A stretch of DNA of 64,000 bases from Hyalangium ruber. Lineage in GTDB: Bacteria; Myxococcota; Myxococcia; Myxococcales; Myxococcaceae. The stretch spans positions 1 through 64,000 of the forward strand of contig NZ_JAXIVS010000027.1 of NCBI RefSeq assembly GCF_034259325.1, in the 5' to 3' direction. Shown piece after piece: positions 45,120 to 54,072 of the stretch. A program made the translations under genes and the position numbers. The notes below the pieces were generated by a model. It saw only the letters and a list, made by a program, of their open reading frames with translations. It was not told the origin of the DNA and ran no database searches. Position 1 is the stretch's first letter, and every line of letters starts with the position of its first letter.

Positions 45120-45533
45120 ATGCCCCCCAGGACGGCGGTGGCACCGGCGGCGCTGCTGGAGGAACTGGTGCGCGTCATCGCGGCCAGCCCCAGCTCGACG
45201 CTGGAGAGCCTGCGTGCCCTGGTTGCTCCCAGTCCTGATGGGGTGCGCCCCTGGTCCTTGGCGCCAGAGGCATGGCGCGCGCAACTGGTGGAGGAGATGA
45301 CGGGCGCACGCCGTGAAGGCGTGGCATTCCTGCTCGCCGACGTGGTGCAGGGCGTGTCCGCCCTCTACCCGGATAAGGCGGGGGCGTTGCCCTCGCCCAA
45401 GGAAGAGGAGAAGGGGCGCGCGAAGATGGCGAAGCTCCTGGACCAGCTGGAAGACATCCTGGAGGCGATCGATCTCTGGGATGTGTCCGCCGACCCCTTG
45501 GCCGCCAAGGGTGGGAGACGGGGAGGAAGCTGA
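45120..45533 (+). CDS. Small unknown protein between tssL and tssM
   Basis: 137 residues from ATG 45120, which has AGGGAG at 45108-45113; an ATG at 45105 is a weaker alternative. No family is recognised. It is Ala/Leu/Glu-rich and helical throughout, with a Pro-Ser-Pro-Lys turn near residue 100 and a C-terminal helix (KMAKLLDQLEDILEAIDLWDVS). The start of tssM lies three bases after its stop, so it is an integral member of the operon, probably a cytoplasmic accessory protein of the membrane complex. Confidence 0.65.
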   Translation: MPPRTAVAPAALLEELVRVIAASPSSTLESLRALVAPSPDGVRPWSLAPEAWRAQLVEEMTGARREGVAFLLADVVQGVSALYPDKAGALPSPKEEEKGRAKMAKLLDQLEDILEAIDLWDVSADPLAAKGGRRGGS

Positions 45534-45535
45534 CG

Positions 45536-48500
45536 GTGGGGGCGCTCCAGAACATCTGGACGGCGGTGCGACCGCACCTGGGTTGGATTCTGCTCGTGCT
45601 GGGGATCCTGCTCGTCGTCGTCCTCGCGCTCACCGCGAAGAAGTGGCGGCCCAAGCTCCAGAAGTGGCTCAAGGGGCTGAAGGGCGGTGCGGCCACCGAG
45701 GGGGAGGCCCTGCACCCTCGTCGGCTCGTCGGGACCTACAAGCGCTTCCTGCGCGCGTTGCCCTGGCGCTATCGCTCCGCCGTCGTCGACTTTCCGGCCG
45801 TGGTGGTGCTCGGGCCCGCGGGCAGTGGCAAGGCGGAGCTGATCGGACTCGAGGTGGACTGGCAGCGGCAGAAGCGCCAGTTCATGCCGAGCTACGAGGA
45901 AGATCCGCTGGTGAAGATCTACCTCGGGCCCGAGTCCGTGGTGCAGAAGATCTCCTCCTCGCTCCTGGGGAACATCACCCCGGAGGCCGAAGAGGCGCTG
46001 CGCAAGCTGTGGAAGGAGAGCATCGGTCGGAACAAGCGGGCGCTGGCGGTCATCGTGCTGGATGCCAACTGGCTCCGTGAGCGGCCTCCCGATGAGATTC
46101 GGGAGTTCACCCACCTGCTGCGCGGCAAGCTCAACCTCATCTCCGACGTGTGCAAGGCGCCCGTGGAGACGCGCGTCTGCCTGACGCACATGGACACCCT
46201 GCCGGGCTTCGCGGACTTCGCCAAGCTCTTGCGCGGGCACGGCGTCTCGCTCGACATGGAGGTGCCGGCCGGAGGCGAGGAGAGGCGCCTGGCGGACCAC
46301 CTGAAGCGGCTGGAGGAGCACCTGGCCCTCGGGTTGACGGCCCTTCCGGTGGAGGCGTTCGAACGCCTGGAGGCGTTCTACTCCGGCCTGGGAAAGGCGT
46401 TCGAGGGCCTCATCCGGTTCGTCAGCGGGCTTCGGGAGGGCGGCTCGCTGTCGTTCCCACCCAACCTCACGCGCGTGTACCTGTCGACGCTCTCGCCGGA
46501 GTCGCGCGCGATGGGCTCGCTCGCCGTCCAGACCGAGAAGAAGGTCCAGCAGCTTCAGAGCCACTATCGCTGGGTCCACCTGCGGCGCTGCGCGATCATC
46601 CTGGCGCTGGGGTGCCTGCCGGTGCTGGCCGCGTACGTCAACTTCTACCGGGTGCTGGGCAATGCCTGGGATCGGGTGAACCACTTCGAGCAGATGGCGG
46701 AGCGGCTGAAGGAAGAAGGTATCAAGCCCGAGGGAGAGCTCGTCGATCGCGAGGCCGCCGGGGCGATGGTGGCGATGGAGAAAGTCTGGGCGTCGTCGCG
46801 CTACTGGCCGCCGCTGCGCAAGAGCTTCCAGGACGACCAGCGGCAACTGCGCGCCAAGCTGGCGGGGATCATCCGCGAGGCCTACCTGCAGCCGCTCTTC
46901 GAGCACTGTCGGGAGGTATGTGCGAGCTGCAACGAGGTCCCTGGGTGTTCCGCGCAGCCCAAGTGCAAGAACAAGCAGGCGAAGGACACCGAGTACTACC
47001 ACTATGCCGAGGATTGCCGCCCCGAGCAGATGCTCTACATGCAGGCGATCCTCAACGCCTCCCGGGGGGATGCGCTCGGCGACTTCATCCTCGGCAGCTT
47101 GGATAGCAGCGAGCATGGCAAGTGGAATTGGGCCCAGGAGGCGCTCGAGCTGCACCACCAGGCGAACCGAGGGAGCGATCAGAACAACTGGATGGACCGG
47201 CTCGGGGTGGTCGATGCAATCGCCGGCATCTACGTCATCAACAGCGACAAGCCCTGGGACGCCGAGGATCCGGAGAACCCCGCGGAGGGGGACTGGTACA
47301 AGTGGCCCTACCAGAACTTGACCTTCAAGGACCAGATCGCTCCCTGGTGGAGGCACTTCGACAGGCTGAAGGCCTGGTTGGAGGAGGAGGAACTGGACCT
47401 GGAGGAGTGGGAGCGCCTGCAGGCGGAGCGTGCAGAGCTCCTGGTGCTCCTGGAATCCGCCCAGTATTACTCGGAAGGAGAGCTCCAATTGGAGCGGCTC
47501 AACGCTTCTCCTACGAGCGTCAAACAAGGCCATCTCGCAGGGGTCAAGGAGACCCTGCGCGCGCTTGCCTGGATGCGTGAGAATCACGAGGCGCTCCAAG
47601 CGGTGCTGGCGCTGGAAGAGGAGGCGGGCGAGGCGCTGTATGCAAGCCATGAGATGTCCGACGCTCAGCTCCTCACGCAAGCCAACGGCCTGTTCGTGCC
47701 GAAGGCGGGAGACGTGGTATTCGAGATCTCAGCGCCCGATTTCGACACGTTCGATCTCAGCACGATGACGGTCTCCGAGCGACTGCTGGACAAGCTGGAG
47801 CTGCAGGTCAAGCAGTCGGAGCGGCTGGCCTTCGACCAGCCTCGGGGTGATTCGGCCGAGGGCACGGTCGTGCCGGTGGGTGGAGCGGTGGGAGAGGACG
47901 GGGAGGTGGTGGAGGGGGTGGGGGTGCCTTCTGGGCCCCTGGTGAGTCGCAAGCAGTTCGACACCGAGATCAAGCCGCTGGTGGATGAGTTCACGCAGCG
48001 ACTCGACAAGTCCAACCTGACGCCAGAGAAGGCCGCGACGCAGGAGACGTTCCTGCTCGGGAAGATGAAGGGGTTCTCGCAGAACTACAGCCAGAGTCTC
48101 TTCGCCGCGTTCCGTGGCTACAAGTTCGAGGCGCCCGCGGGCACCCTGCGGGCCGAGCTCGGGGCGCTGTCGCAGCCCTCCTCGAATCTGGCGGACATGC
48201 TGCGCGATGTGTCGGACCGCGCCAGCATCGGGCCGCTCGACAGTCGCTTCTACGAGCCGCTGCGCAAGGCCATCGAGCCATTCAAGCCCATCGTTCAGCT
48301 GATGGCGCCGGACAAGGACGGAAAGACGCCTGCGTTCGATGAGTACCGCCTGCTCGTGTCCCAGCTGCATGGAGAGCTCGCCGGCTCCAAGCCCGCGAGC
48401 AAGGCGCCCGCGGCGAAGGCCCCTGCGGGCAAGGCCGAGACGGAGAAAGCGGAGGCTGGCGCCGTCACGGAAGAAGCTCCCGGGGCGCAGCTGGCCGAGC

Positions 48501-49384
48501 TGCTCTCTCCGCTTGGGCGGGTGGCGCTCGCGATGTCGCTCGAGGAGGAGGGCTCCTATCTGGCCAAGGTCGATGTATGGCTCGAGCAGCAGGGGATCCT
48601 CGGAGAGTTCCGGGTGCCGTTCCGCAAGCCCTTCCTCGACGTGCGCGAGCGCGGCATGGAGGAGGTCAACGCGGTCGTCCGGGAGCAGTGGAACACGCGG
48701 TACAAGCGCTTCCTGGAGCCGTTGGTGAAGCGCTATCCGTTCGATCCGAACGCGCAGCAGGAGATCGACCCGTCGGACCTGGAGGTGCTCCGGCGCAAAG
48801 ATGGGGAGTTCTGGCAGTTCATCGACCAGGTGTTGTCACCGCTGCTCGTGGAGCGCGGCTCGGAGTGGGCGCTGCGCCGCCCGCTGCGAAAGCTGCTGGC
48901 GCCACCGCCGCGCATGCTGAGCACGCTGGAGCAGATGGCGCGGCTGTCGCGCACGCTTTGGGACGAGCAGGGTAAGCCGGTGCCGTTGGCGCTGCAGGTG
49001 CGGCCGCTGCCGCTGCCTCGGCTGACAGCTCCCGGGGACTTCGTGACGAGGTCCTACTTCAAGTGTGGGGGAGCCTCCGCCTTCGGGTTCAACCAGAGCC
49101 CCACCTGGCAGGACTTCCCGCTGAACTGGTGGGACCAGCGGACCGCCTCGCTGGGCGTGGAGCTGGGCTCACCCAAGCGAGAGGGGAAGCGGTACCGCAC
49201 GGTGGAGATGGCGCGCTCGTCGTGGAGCTGCTTCCGCCTGCTCGAGCTGGGGACGCTCACGGAGGAGCAGAACATGGTGTGGGCGCTGCCCGGGCCGGAC
49301 GGAGACACCAGCGCGCAACTGATGGAGGTCAGCTTCGGGCTGCGCGGCAAGCCTTGGGCGGCGTTCCGGAGGGACGCGAAGTGA
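45536..49384 (+). CDS. tssM: T6SS inner-membrane protein TssM (IcmF/VasK)
   Basis: 1282 residues, GTG start preceded by GGGAGG. Membrane helices lie at about 15-33 and 355-374. Between them is the cytoplasmic NTPase-like domain with a Walker A-like loop GPAGSGKAE (93-101), where the Ser/Thr after Lys is replaced by Ala. The long periplasmic part contains two Cys clusters (REVCASCNEVPGCSAQPKCKN, about 460-480), an extended Lys/Ala/Pro linker, and a C-terminal IcmF-type domain. TssM spans the envelope with TssL and TssJ. The Walker substitution suggests NTP hydrolysis is not needed here. Confidence 0.88.
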   Translation: MGALQNIWTAVRPHLGWILLVLGILLVVVLALTAKKWRPKLQKWLKGLKGGAATEGEALHPRRLVGTYKRFLRALPWRYRSAVVDFPAVVVLGPAGSGKAELIGLEVDWQRQKRQFMPSYEEDPLVKIYLGPESVVQKISSSLLGNITPEAEEALRKLWKESIGRNKRALAVIVLDANWLRERPPDEIREFTHLLRGKLNLISDVCKAPVETRVCLTHMDTLPGFADFAKLLRGHGVSLDMEVPAGGEERRLADHLKRLEEHLALGLTALPVEAFERLEAFYSGLGKAFEGLIRFVSGLREGGSLSFPPNLTRVYLSTLSPESRAMGSLAVQTEKKVQQLQSHYRWVHLRRCAIILALGCLPVLAAYVNFYRVLGNAWDRVNHFEQMAERLKEEGIKPEGELVDREAAGAMVAMEKVWASSRYWPPLRKSFQDDQRQLRAKLAGIIREAYLQPLFEHCREVCASCNEVPGCSAQPKCKNKQAKDTEYYHYAEDCRPEQMLYMQAILNASRGDALGDFILGSLDSSEHGKWNWAQEALELHHQANRGSDQNNWMDRLGVVDAIAGIYVINSDKPWDAEDPENPAEGDWYKWPYQNLTFKDQIAPWWRHFDRLKAWLEEEELDLEEWERLQAERAELLVLLESAQYYSEGELQLERLNASPTSVKQGHLAGVKETLRALAWMRENHEALQAVLALEEEAGEALYASHEMSDAQLLTQANGLFVPKAGDVVFEISAPDFDTFDLSTMTVSERLLDKLELQVKQSERLAFDQPRGDSAEGTVVPVGGAVGEDGEVVEGVGVPSGPLVSRKQFDTEIKPLVDEFTQRLDKSNLTPEKAATQETFLLGKMKGFSQNYSQSLFAAFRGYKFEAPAGTLRAELGALSQPSSNLADMLRDVSDRASIGPLDSRFYEPLRKAIEPFKPIVQLMAPDKDGKTPAFDEYRLLVSQLHGELAGSKPASKAPAAKAPAGKAETEKAEAGAVTEEAPGAQLAELLSPLGRVALAMSLEEEGSYLAKVDVWLEQQGILGEFRVPFRKPFLDVRERGMEEVNAVVREQWNTRYKRFLEPLVKRYPFDPNAQQEIDPSDLEVLRRKDGEFWQFIDQVLSPLLVERGSEWALRRPLRKLLAPPPRMLSTLEQMARLSRTLWDEQGKPVPLALQVRPLPLPRLTAPGDFVTRSYFKCGGASAFGFNQSPTWQDFPLNWWDQRTASLGVELGSPKREGKRYRTVEMARSSWSCFRLLELGTLTEEQNMVWALPGPDGDTSAQLMEVSFGLRGKPWAAFRRDAK

Positions 49385-49869
49385 GCGCCCACAGGCGGTC
49401 GTCAGGGCGCGGGCTCCTCGGCTGGCTGTTCGCGGCGCTGCTCGCGGTCGGCTGTGCGCCGGCCCACCTCACGGTCAACATCAAGTCACCGGCGGATTCC
49501 AATGAGGGGCGCCCGCTCTACATGGTCATCCGCGAGGTGGACCCCAAGCAGTACCTGGCCGACACGTACGTGGACGTCGCGGCCAAGGTGGTCACTCCGG
49601 ACAAGACGGTGCTCCAGACGGTGGTGATCTACCCCGGCACGACGAAGCAAGTCCGGGTGAAGAAGCCGCCCGAGCTGCCCGTGGCGATCGCGTTCCTCTT
49701 CACCACTCCGGATGGGGCCTGGCAGACGCTGCTGGATGTGCCGCTGCCCGAGAAGGTCGAGCTGGAGTTGCTGGAGAACCGCATTCGGACCGGAGCCAAC
49801 GCGCCTCCCTCGCCTCAGCCCGCGCTCCAGCCCGCGGCCCCGGCGGCACCCGAGAAGGCCGCCAAGTAG
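49381..49869 (+). CDS. tssJ: T6SS outer-membrane lipoprotein TssJ
   Basis: 162 residues starting with GTG in the GTGA overlap with tssM. Lipobox at residues 22-25 (AVGC, Cys25). The mature part is a transthyretin-like beta-sandwich (VNIKSPADSNEGRPLYMVIREVDPKQYLADTYVDVAAKVV, VVIYPGTTKQVRVKKPPELPVAIAFLF), matching TssJ, which anchors TssM to the outer membrane. The tail is Ala/Pro-rich. It is the last gene of the T6SS operon; its stop is 13 bases from the stop of the convergent coiled-coil gene. Confidence 0.85.
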   Translation: MSAHRRSSGRGLLGWLFAALLAVGCAPAHLTVNIKSPADSNEGRPLYMVIREVDPKQYLADTYVDVAAKVVTPDKTVLQTVVIYPGTTKQVRVKKPPELPVAIAFLFTTPDGAWQTLLDVPLPEKVELELLENRIRTGANAPPSPQPALQPAAPAAPEKAAK

Positions 49870-49881
49870 GCGGAGTGAGCC

Positions 49882-51741
49882 TCAGCTCGCGGAGTCCGCC
49901 TGGGCCTCGAGCGCAGCGAGTGCCGCGGCCACTCGGGCCCGGGCCGCTTCCACCGGCTGCTTGAACAGTGTGCCTCCTTGGAGCTGGGCATCGAGGGCAT
50001 CGAGTGGGGCGAGGAGCTGCGCCTGGACAGGGGCGATGCCGCTGGAGAGCGCATCGAGTTGGGACAGCGCGCCTTCCTTGAGTGAGGAGGAGCGCTCGCG
50101 GAAGGTGGTGAGCACCTGATCCACCTGGGCGGTGATTGTCTCCTCGAGCTGGGCTCTGGCCTGTTTCACCGTCTCGAGCGCCGAGTCGACCGTGCTGCCA
50201 GTCGTCTGGAGCCCGGTGTTCACCTGCTCTCGGGAGGAGGAAATCTGATCCTCGGCGGTGGTTCTCACCCCGGACATCTGGTCGGTGGCGGCCTGGGTAC
50301 CGCTGGCGATGCTCTCCTTGAGTGTCGTGAGCTGCGTCTGGACCTGGGTCTTCAGTGCCTCGACACGCTGCTCGACCTGCTGCTTCATGCCGTTGACTTG
50401 CTGCACCCCTCCGTCGCGAGCGGTGCCAATCTGCTGGACCACGGTCGTGACTGCCTGATCGATCTGCGTCGAGGCCTGTGTGATGGCCTGGAGGACCGAG
50501 TCCTTGAGGGCGCCGATTTGCTGGCCCACTTGTTGGGTGAGCGTCTCGATCTGCTGCTGGGCCTGGGACTGGACGGTCTCCACCTGTGTCATGAGCTGCT
50601 GCTGGATCGACTGCATCTGCTGAGCGATCTGGCCGGCGAGGGTGTCGAGCTGGGTGGTGATCTGGGTCACGACCTGGGTGATGGCCTGGACCGCTGGGTT
50701 CACCAGCGGCTTGGGCAGGCTGGAGGCGGGGATTGCCTCGAGCAGGGTGGTGGCGCGCTCCAGGAGCGCCTTGAGGGAACCGATGACACTCTGGAAGAGC
50801 GTCTGGAGCTGTTCGAGTCGCTCCGGCAGCGCCTCGAGGAGCGGCATGATCTGCTTCTTCAAAGCGGCGATCTGCTCAAGGAAGGTATCCAGCGTGGTGA
50901 AGGTGGCGGTGAGCGTCTGCTGAACAGTGGACTGGATGGACGCGACGGCGGTCAGTGCTCCCTTGACCAGGCTGTCGATGGCGCTCCCCACCTGGGTGAT
51001 GAGGGTGTCGATCTGCTGCTTGACCTGCTCGATGAGCTGCTCCACGGCCTGGACTTGCCCGCTCAGGGTGTTCACCTGGGTCGTGATGGTCTCGTTGAGC
51101 GTGTCGAGCGCTCCGCCCGCTTGCTCGCGGCCCAGCGCCAGGGCGCTCCCTACGGTGGCCTCCAGGGTTTCGATGATGCCCGTGGCGGTCTGCCCGGCAT
51201 TGTCGACCTGGGCGCGAATCGGCTCGATTTGGGAGAGGAGCAGGTCCACCTGTCTTCGTGTCTCGTCTTTCGTCGAGGTGCCTGCCGTGTCGATCTCGGC
51301 GCTGAGCGTCTCCAAGCTGCTGGAGGGGCCGGCGACGGTCGCATCGAGCGTCTCGGCCAGCTGAGAGGTCTGCGCGTTCGCCGTCTGCCGGGTCGTGGAG
51401 ACCTGGCCAAGCAGGGTCTCGAGAGCTGTCGTCAGCTGTGAGGAGACGCCTAGGAGCTCCTGTGTGAGCTGTGACCGGGTCTGCTCGATCGACGCAGCGT
51501 CCACGCTTGGGGCGAGCGCATTACAACGTTGCTCAACCTCCTGCCGCAGGGCTTCGACCTCTCCCTGGGAGGACGCCTCCGCGGACTGGGCATTTCCTTC
51601 GAGCGTGTCGCAGCGGGTGGACACTTCGGAGGTCAGCGCTTCGACGTCGCCACGGACACGCTCGGCGGAGGACTCCAGCTCTTCACGGAGCCCGGAGACC
51701 TCCGCTGCCAGATCGTCGAATCGTGCCCACAGCTCCTTCAT
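49882..51741 (-). CDS. Large coiled-coil protein, candidate T6SS effector or spike cargo
   Basis: 619 residues; start set by AGGAGGAG. There is no signal peptide and no recognised catalytic motif. Almost the whole protein is predicted helix: residues 1-335 and 350-610 show heptad-like runs of Leu/Val/Ile with Gln, Thr, Glu (QVNTLSGQVQAVEQLIEQVKQQ; QQQIETLTQQVGQQIGALKDSV), separated by a Pro-rich hinge at about 338-349 (PASSLPKPLVNP). Two Cys residues lie at about 44 and 73. Such long antiparallel bundles occur in pore-forming toxins, tail fibres and cytoskeletal proteins. It is the third gene of the VgrG2 unit, so I infer a role tied to that spike. Confidence 0.6.
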   Translation of the reverse strand: MKELWARFDDLAAEVSGLREELESSAERVRGDVEALTSEVSTRCDTLEGNAQSAEASSQGEVEALRQEVEQRCNALAPSVDAASIEQTRSQLTQELLGVSSQLTTALETLLGQVSTTRQTANAQTSQLAETLDATVAGPSSSLETLSAEIDTAGTSTKDETRRQVDLLLSQIEPIRAQVDNAGQTATGIIETLEATVGSALALGREQAGGALDTLNETITTQVNTLSGQVQAVEQLIEQVKQQIDTLITQVGSAIDSLVKGALTAVASIQSTVQQTLTATFTTLDTFLEQIAALKKQIMPLLEALPERLEQLQTLFQSVIGSLKALLERATTLLEAIPASSLPKPLVNPAVQAITQVVTQITTQLDTLAGQIAQQMQSIQQQLMTQVETVQSQAQQQIETLTQQVGQQIGALKDSVLQAITQASTQIDQAVTTVVQQIGTARDGGVQQVNGMKQQVEQRVEALKTQVQTQLTTLKESIASGTQAATDQMSGVRTTAEDQISSSREQVNTGLQTTGSTVDSALETVKQARAQLEETITAQVDQVLTTFRERSSSLKEGALSQLDALSSGIAPVQAQLLAPLDALDAQLQGGTLFKQPVEAARARVAAALAALEAQADSAS

Positions 51742-51761
51742 CCCATCTCCTCCTGAAGCCT

Positions 51762-51986
51762 TCAGGGCTTCAGCGACGCCAGCTCCGCTTCTAGATCCTC
51801 GATACGTGTGGAGAGCGCACTGATCGAGGAGGCCACGTCAGGGCGGATGCTGGCGATGGCCTCTTCGACGCCACTGGCGAGGGCTTCGATCTCCGACCTG
51901 GCGGATTCAATGCTCGTGCCCACTTCCGCGCCAAACGCCTCCAGCTCGCTTCGGATGCCCGCCACCTGAGCACTCAGCTTTTCCAT
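51762..51986 (-). CDS. Small coiled-coil protein between VgrG2 and the large coiled-coil
   Basis: 74 residues with GGAGGACGGAG before its ATG. It is a single long amphipathic helix ending in EDLEAELASLKP, with Ala/Glu/Ser/Ile heptads throughout. It resembles short segments of the neighbouring 619-residue protein and of the VgrG2 C-terminus. Spacing of 16 and 20 bases to the neighbours shows one operon. A coupling helix, chaperone or immunity partner is possible; no family is recognised. Confidence 0.55.
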   Translation of the reverse strand: MEKLSAQVAGIRSELEAFGAEVGTSIESARSEIEALASGVEEAIASIRPDVASSISALSTRIEDLEAELASLKP

Positions 51987-52002
51987 CTCCGTCCTCCGTG
52001 CC

Positions 52003-53931
52003 TCATCTCAGGCCGTTGAGCGCTGCCTTGGCGTCCGCGGCCGCTGTGCCGAGCGCGTTGGTACGACCTGCCAAACCACTGAGTGCGCCCTGGAGTTCGG
52101 ACCGGGCAGCGGCCACCTGGGATGAGACCTCTGCTTCCGCTGCTTCGAGCGCGGCCGAAGTCTCCGCGGTCGCGGTCGCGATCTTCTCGTTCACGGCCGC
52201 CATGGACGACTGGTACGCGGCGGTGGCATCACCTATCGCGCCGCTGACGCCCGCGGAGAGGTCTCCCTTGGCGGTCTCCACCTGAGGCGTGACGTCATAG
52301 GTCGGCGTCGTGCTCGCGCCGCCCTGCTCCTCCTTCGTCTGGAGCAGGAGCACTCCCTCCGCCATGCGGATGGTCTCGGTGTCCTTGTCCGACGCCCGGT
52401 GCATGCGCCACACCGGCTTGTTGTCCTGGTAGTCGTGGGTGAGCGACGTCTGGCTCGTGCTGTTCTTGCCCAGCAGGAGCTGGTCTCCCTGGCCGTCCTG
52501 CGGTGAGCGGACCCCCTCTCCCCAGTCGAGGAAGCGCTGAATCTCCGCGCGGTCGAAGCGGAGTGCCAGCAGCACCCGCTCGTTCTTGTAGGGCGGGAAG
52601 TAGAACTCCCCAGCGGTGTGGATGGGCTCGGCTGGGACGCTCACCGTTTTGTTCCACAGCGGCACCGTCACCCGATAGGTCGTGACAGAGGTCTTCTTGT
52701 CCTCGACGAGCAGGTAGATGCGGTCCGTTTCCCCGCCCCCGGGGCTGTGGATCTTTCCCTCGACGTAGATGGGATATCGGGGAGGGCGGTAGGTGGGAAG
52801 CTCGGCGACGGGATCTGACTTCTGTTCGAGCCGCGCGTTCAGCTCGACTTGATAGCCCGCGTTGAGGTCCTGGGGGCCTGAATGAGGGCCCGGCTCCAGC
52901 GCGCTTCCCTGGAGCACCAGCTCCACCACCCGGAGGTCTTCACCGGAGCCCTTCAGTCCCGATGACCAGAGCCCGCCCTCGAGGCGGACCAGGGCACCGG
53001 GATGGATGGCGATGGTCGGGAACTGCCGGAAGGTCAGCCGTACCTGTCGTTGCCGAACCCCCAGACGACCTTTCTCCAGCGACTGTCGCTGCTCGGCCTC
53101 GGAGGCGATGGGGGTGCGCAGGAGATAGTCGCGGCGGATACCGGTTGTCGCCTGCTCCTGCTCCAGGTCCGTGCTGGTGGCTCCCTCGGAGAAGGAGTTG
53201 AGGACACGGGCGCTGTGGCGGATGACGGGTGGCAGCACGAGCTCCGTGCGCTCGACGTGCTGTCGGCGGAGCTTCGAGGCCTGGCCTCCCGAGGGCTTGC
53301 TCTTCGAGAGGGTGTACTGATCCTGCTGGTTGTCGTAGGTCCACACCCCGTCGCGCGAGTCGACGTACCAGTGGATGAAGTCGTAGAAGCTGGCTGGCCG
53401 CTCGTCCTCGCCGATGCCGAGACAGAGCAGGGGTTGCTCCGCGTCGAGGACGTCCCAGTCGTAGTCGAGGGTGATGGCGTCCGTCTTGTGCGCGTCCAGC
53501 AGGTCCGACATCTTCTTGTCGGTGTGCAGCTCGATGGGGCGGTGCTGGCGCCAGAGCACCTGGGCCGCGTCGGCGAAGTCGATGGTGTAGCGGCGGAAGT
53601 CGCGGGCTTCGCCGTCGAGGGAGCCATGCCCGAGGCCTCCCAGCGCGCGGGTTCGTGCCAACCCCTGGAGGACCAGCGGGTCTGGCGGCGAGTCTGGGAG
53701 GTCGTACAAGCCAGAGATGGCCAGCCGGACCTTCAGCAAGCCTGGTTCCTTGAAGGCGAGCAGCAGGGCCGCGTCGGCCTTCTCCAGGGCGGTCCAGAAG
53801 GTCACCGAGGCGGTGAAGCCATGGCTGGAGAGCCGCGCCGAGAAGTGCTTGAGCTGCCCCCCGGGAATGGCGAAGGACTGCCCACCGGCGGTGAGCGAGA
53901 GCTCCAGCTTCAGCCTTTCCTCGAAGGACAT
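52003..53931 (-). CDS. VgrG-like paralogue with C-terminal coiled-coil extension
   Basis: 642 residues from ATG 53931 (GGAG upstream). It is clearly homologous to the VgrG-like protein at 40511-42157 along its length (TIDFADAAQVLWRQHRPIELHTDKKMSDLLDAHK; SFYDFIHWYVDSRDGVWTYDN; YPIYVEGKIHSPGGGETDRIYLLVEDKKTSVTTYRVTVPLW), followed by about 100 extra residues forming a helical coiled coil (AAYQSSMAAVNEKIATATAETSAALEAAEAEVSSQ). In the first paralogue the needle is a separate gene; here the tail is helical and is followed by two coiled-coil genes. I infer a dedicated spike whose cargo docks through coiled coils. Confidence 0.7.
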   Translation of the reverse strand: MSFEERLKLELSLTAGGQSFAIPGGQLKHFSARLSSHGFTASVTFWTALEKADAALLLAFKEPGLLKVRLAISGLYDLPDSPPDPLVLQGLARTRALGGLGHGSLDGEARDFRRYTIDFADAAQVLWRQHRPIELHTDKKMSDLLDAHKTDAITLDYDWDVLDAEQPLLCLGIGEDERPASFYDFIHWYVDSRDGVWTYDNQQDQYTLSKSKPSGGQASKLRRQHVERTELVLPPVIRHSARVLNSFSEGATSTDLEQEQATTGIRRDYLLRTPIASEAEQRQSLEKGRLGVRQRQVRLTFRQFPTIAIHPGALVRLEGGLWSSGLKGSGEDLRVVELVLQGSALEPGPHSGPQDLNAGYQVELNARLEQKSDPVAELPTYRPPRYPIYVEGKIHSPGGGETDRIYLLVEDKKTSVTTYRVTVPLWNKTVSVPAEPIHTAGEFYFPPYKNERVLLALRFDRAEIQRFLDWGEGVRSPQDGQGDQLLLGKNSTSQTSLTHDYQDNKPVWRMHRASDKDTETIRMAEGVLLLQTKEEQGGASTTPTYDVTPQVETAKGDLSAGVSGAIGDATAAYQSSMAAVNEKIATATAETSAALEAAEAEVSSQVAAARSELQGALSGLAGRTNALGTAAADAKAALNGLR

Positions 53932-54072
53932 CCCGACTCCGCGCCCGGAAGGGCCCACGGCTCAGGAAAATCGCCGGGAAAATGCCGTGTCAGGCACTGC
54001 CCGCAAGCCGCGTCCCTGGAAGCGTAGGCGAGGTTGACGACGGCGCAAGCCCGAGACCTCGCGAATGCTCTT

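Noticed and set aside
45365-47680. 771-codon minus-strand frame
   Set aside because: Antisense to tssM with biased Arg/Leu/His content and no domain.
53941-53960. GCGCCCGGAAGGGCCC as a third, degenerate copy of the P1/P2 frame
   Set aside because: It resembles the start of a unit, but no T arm, acceptor or P3 sequence follows.
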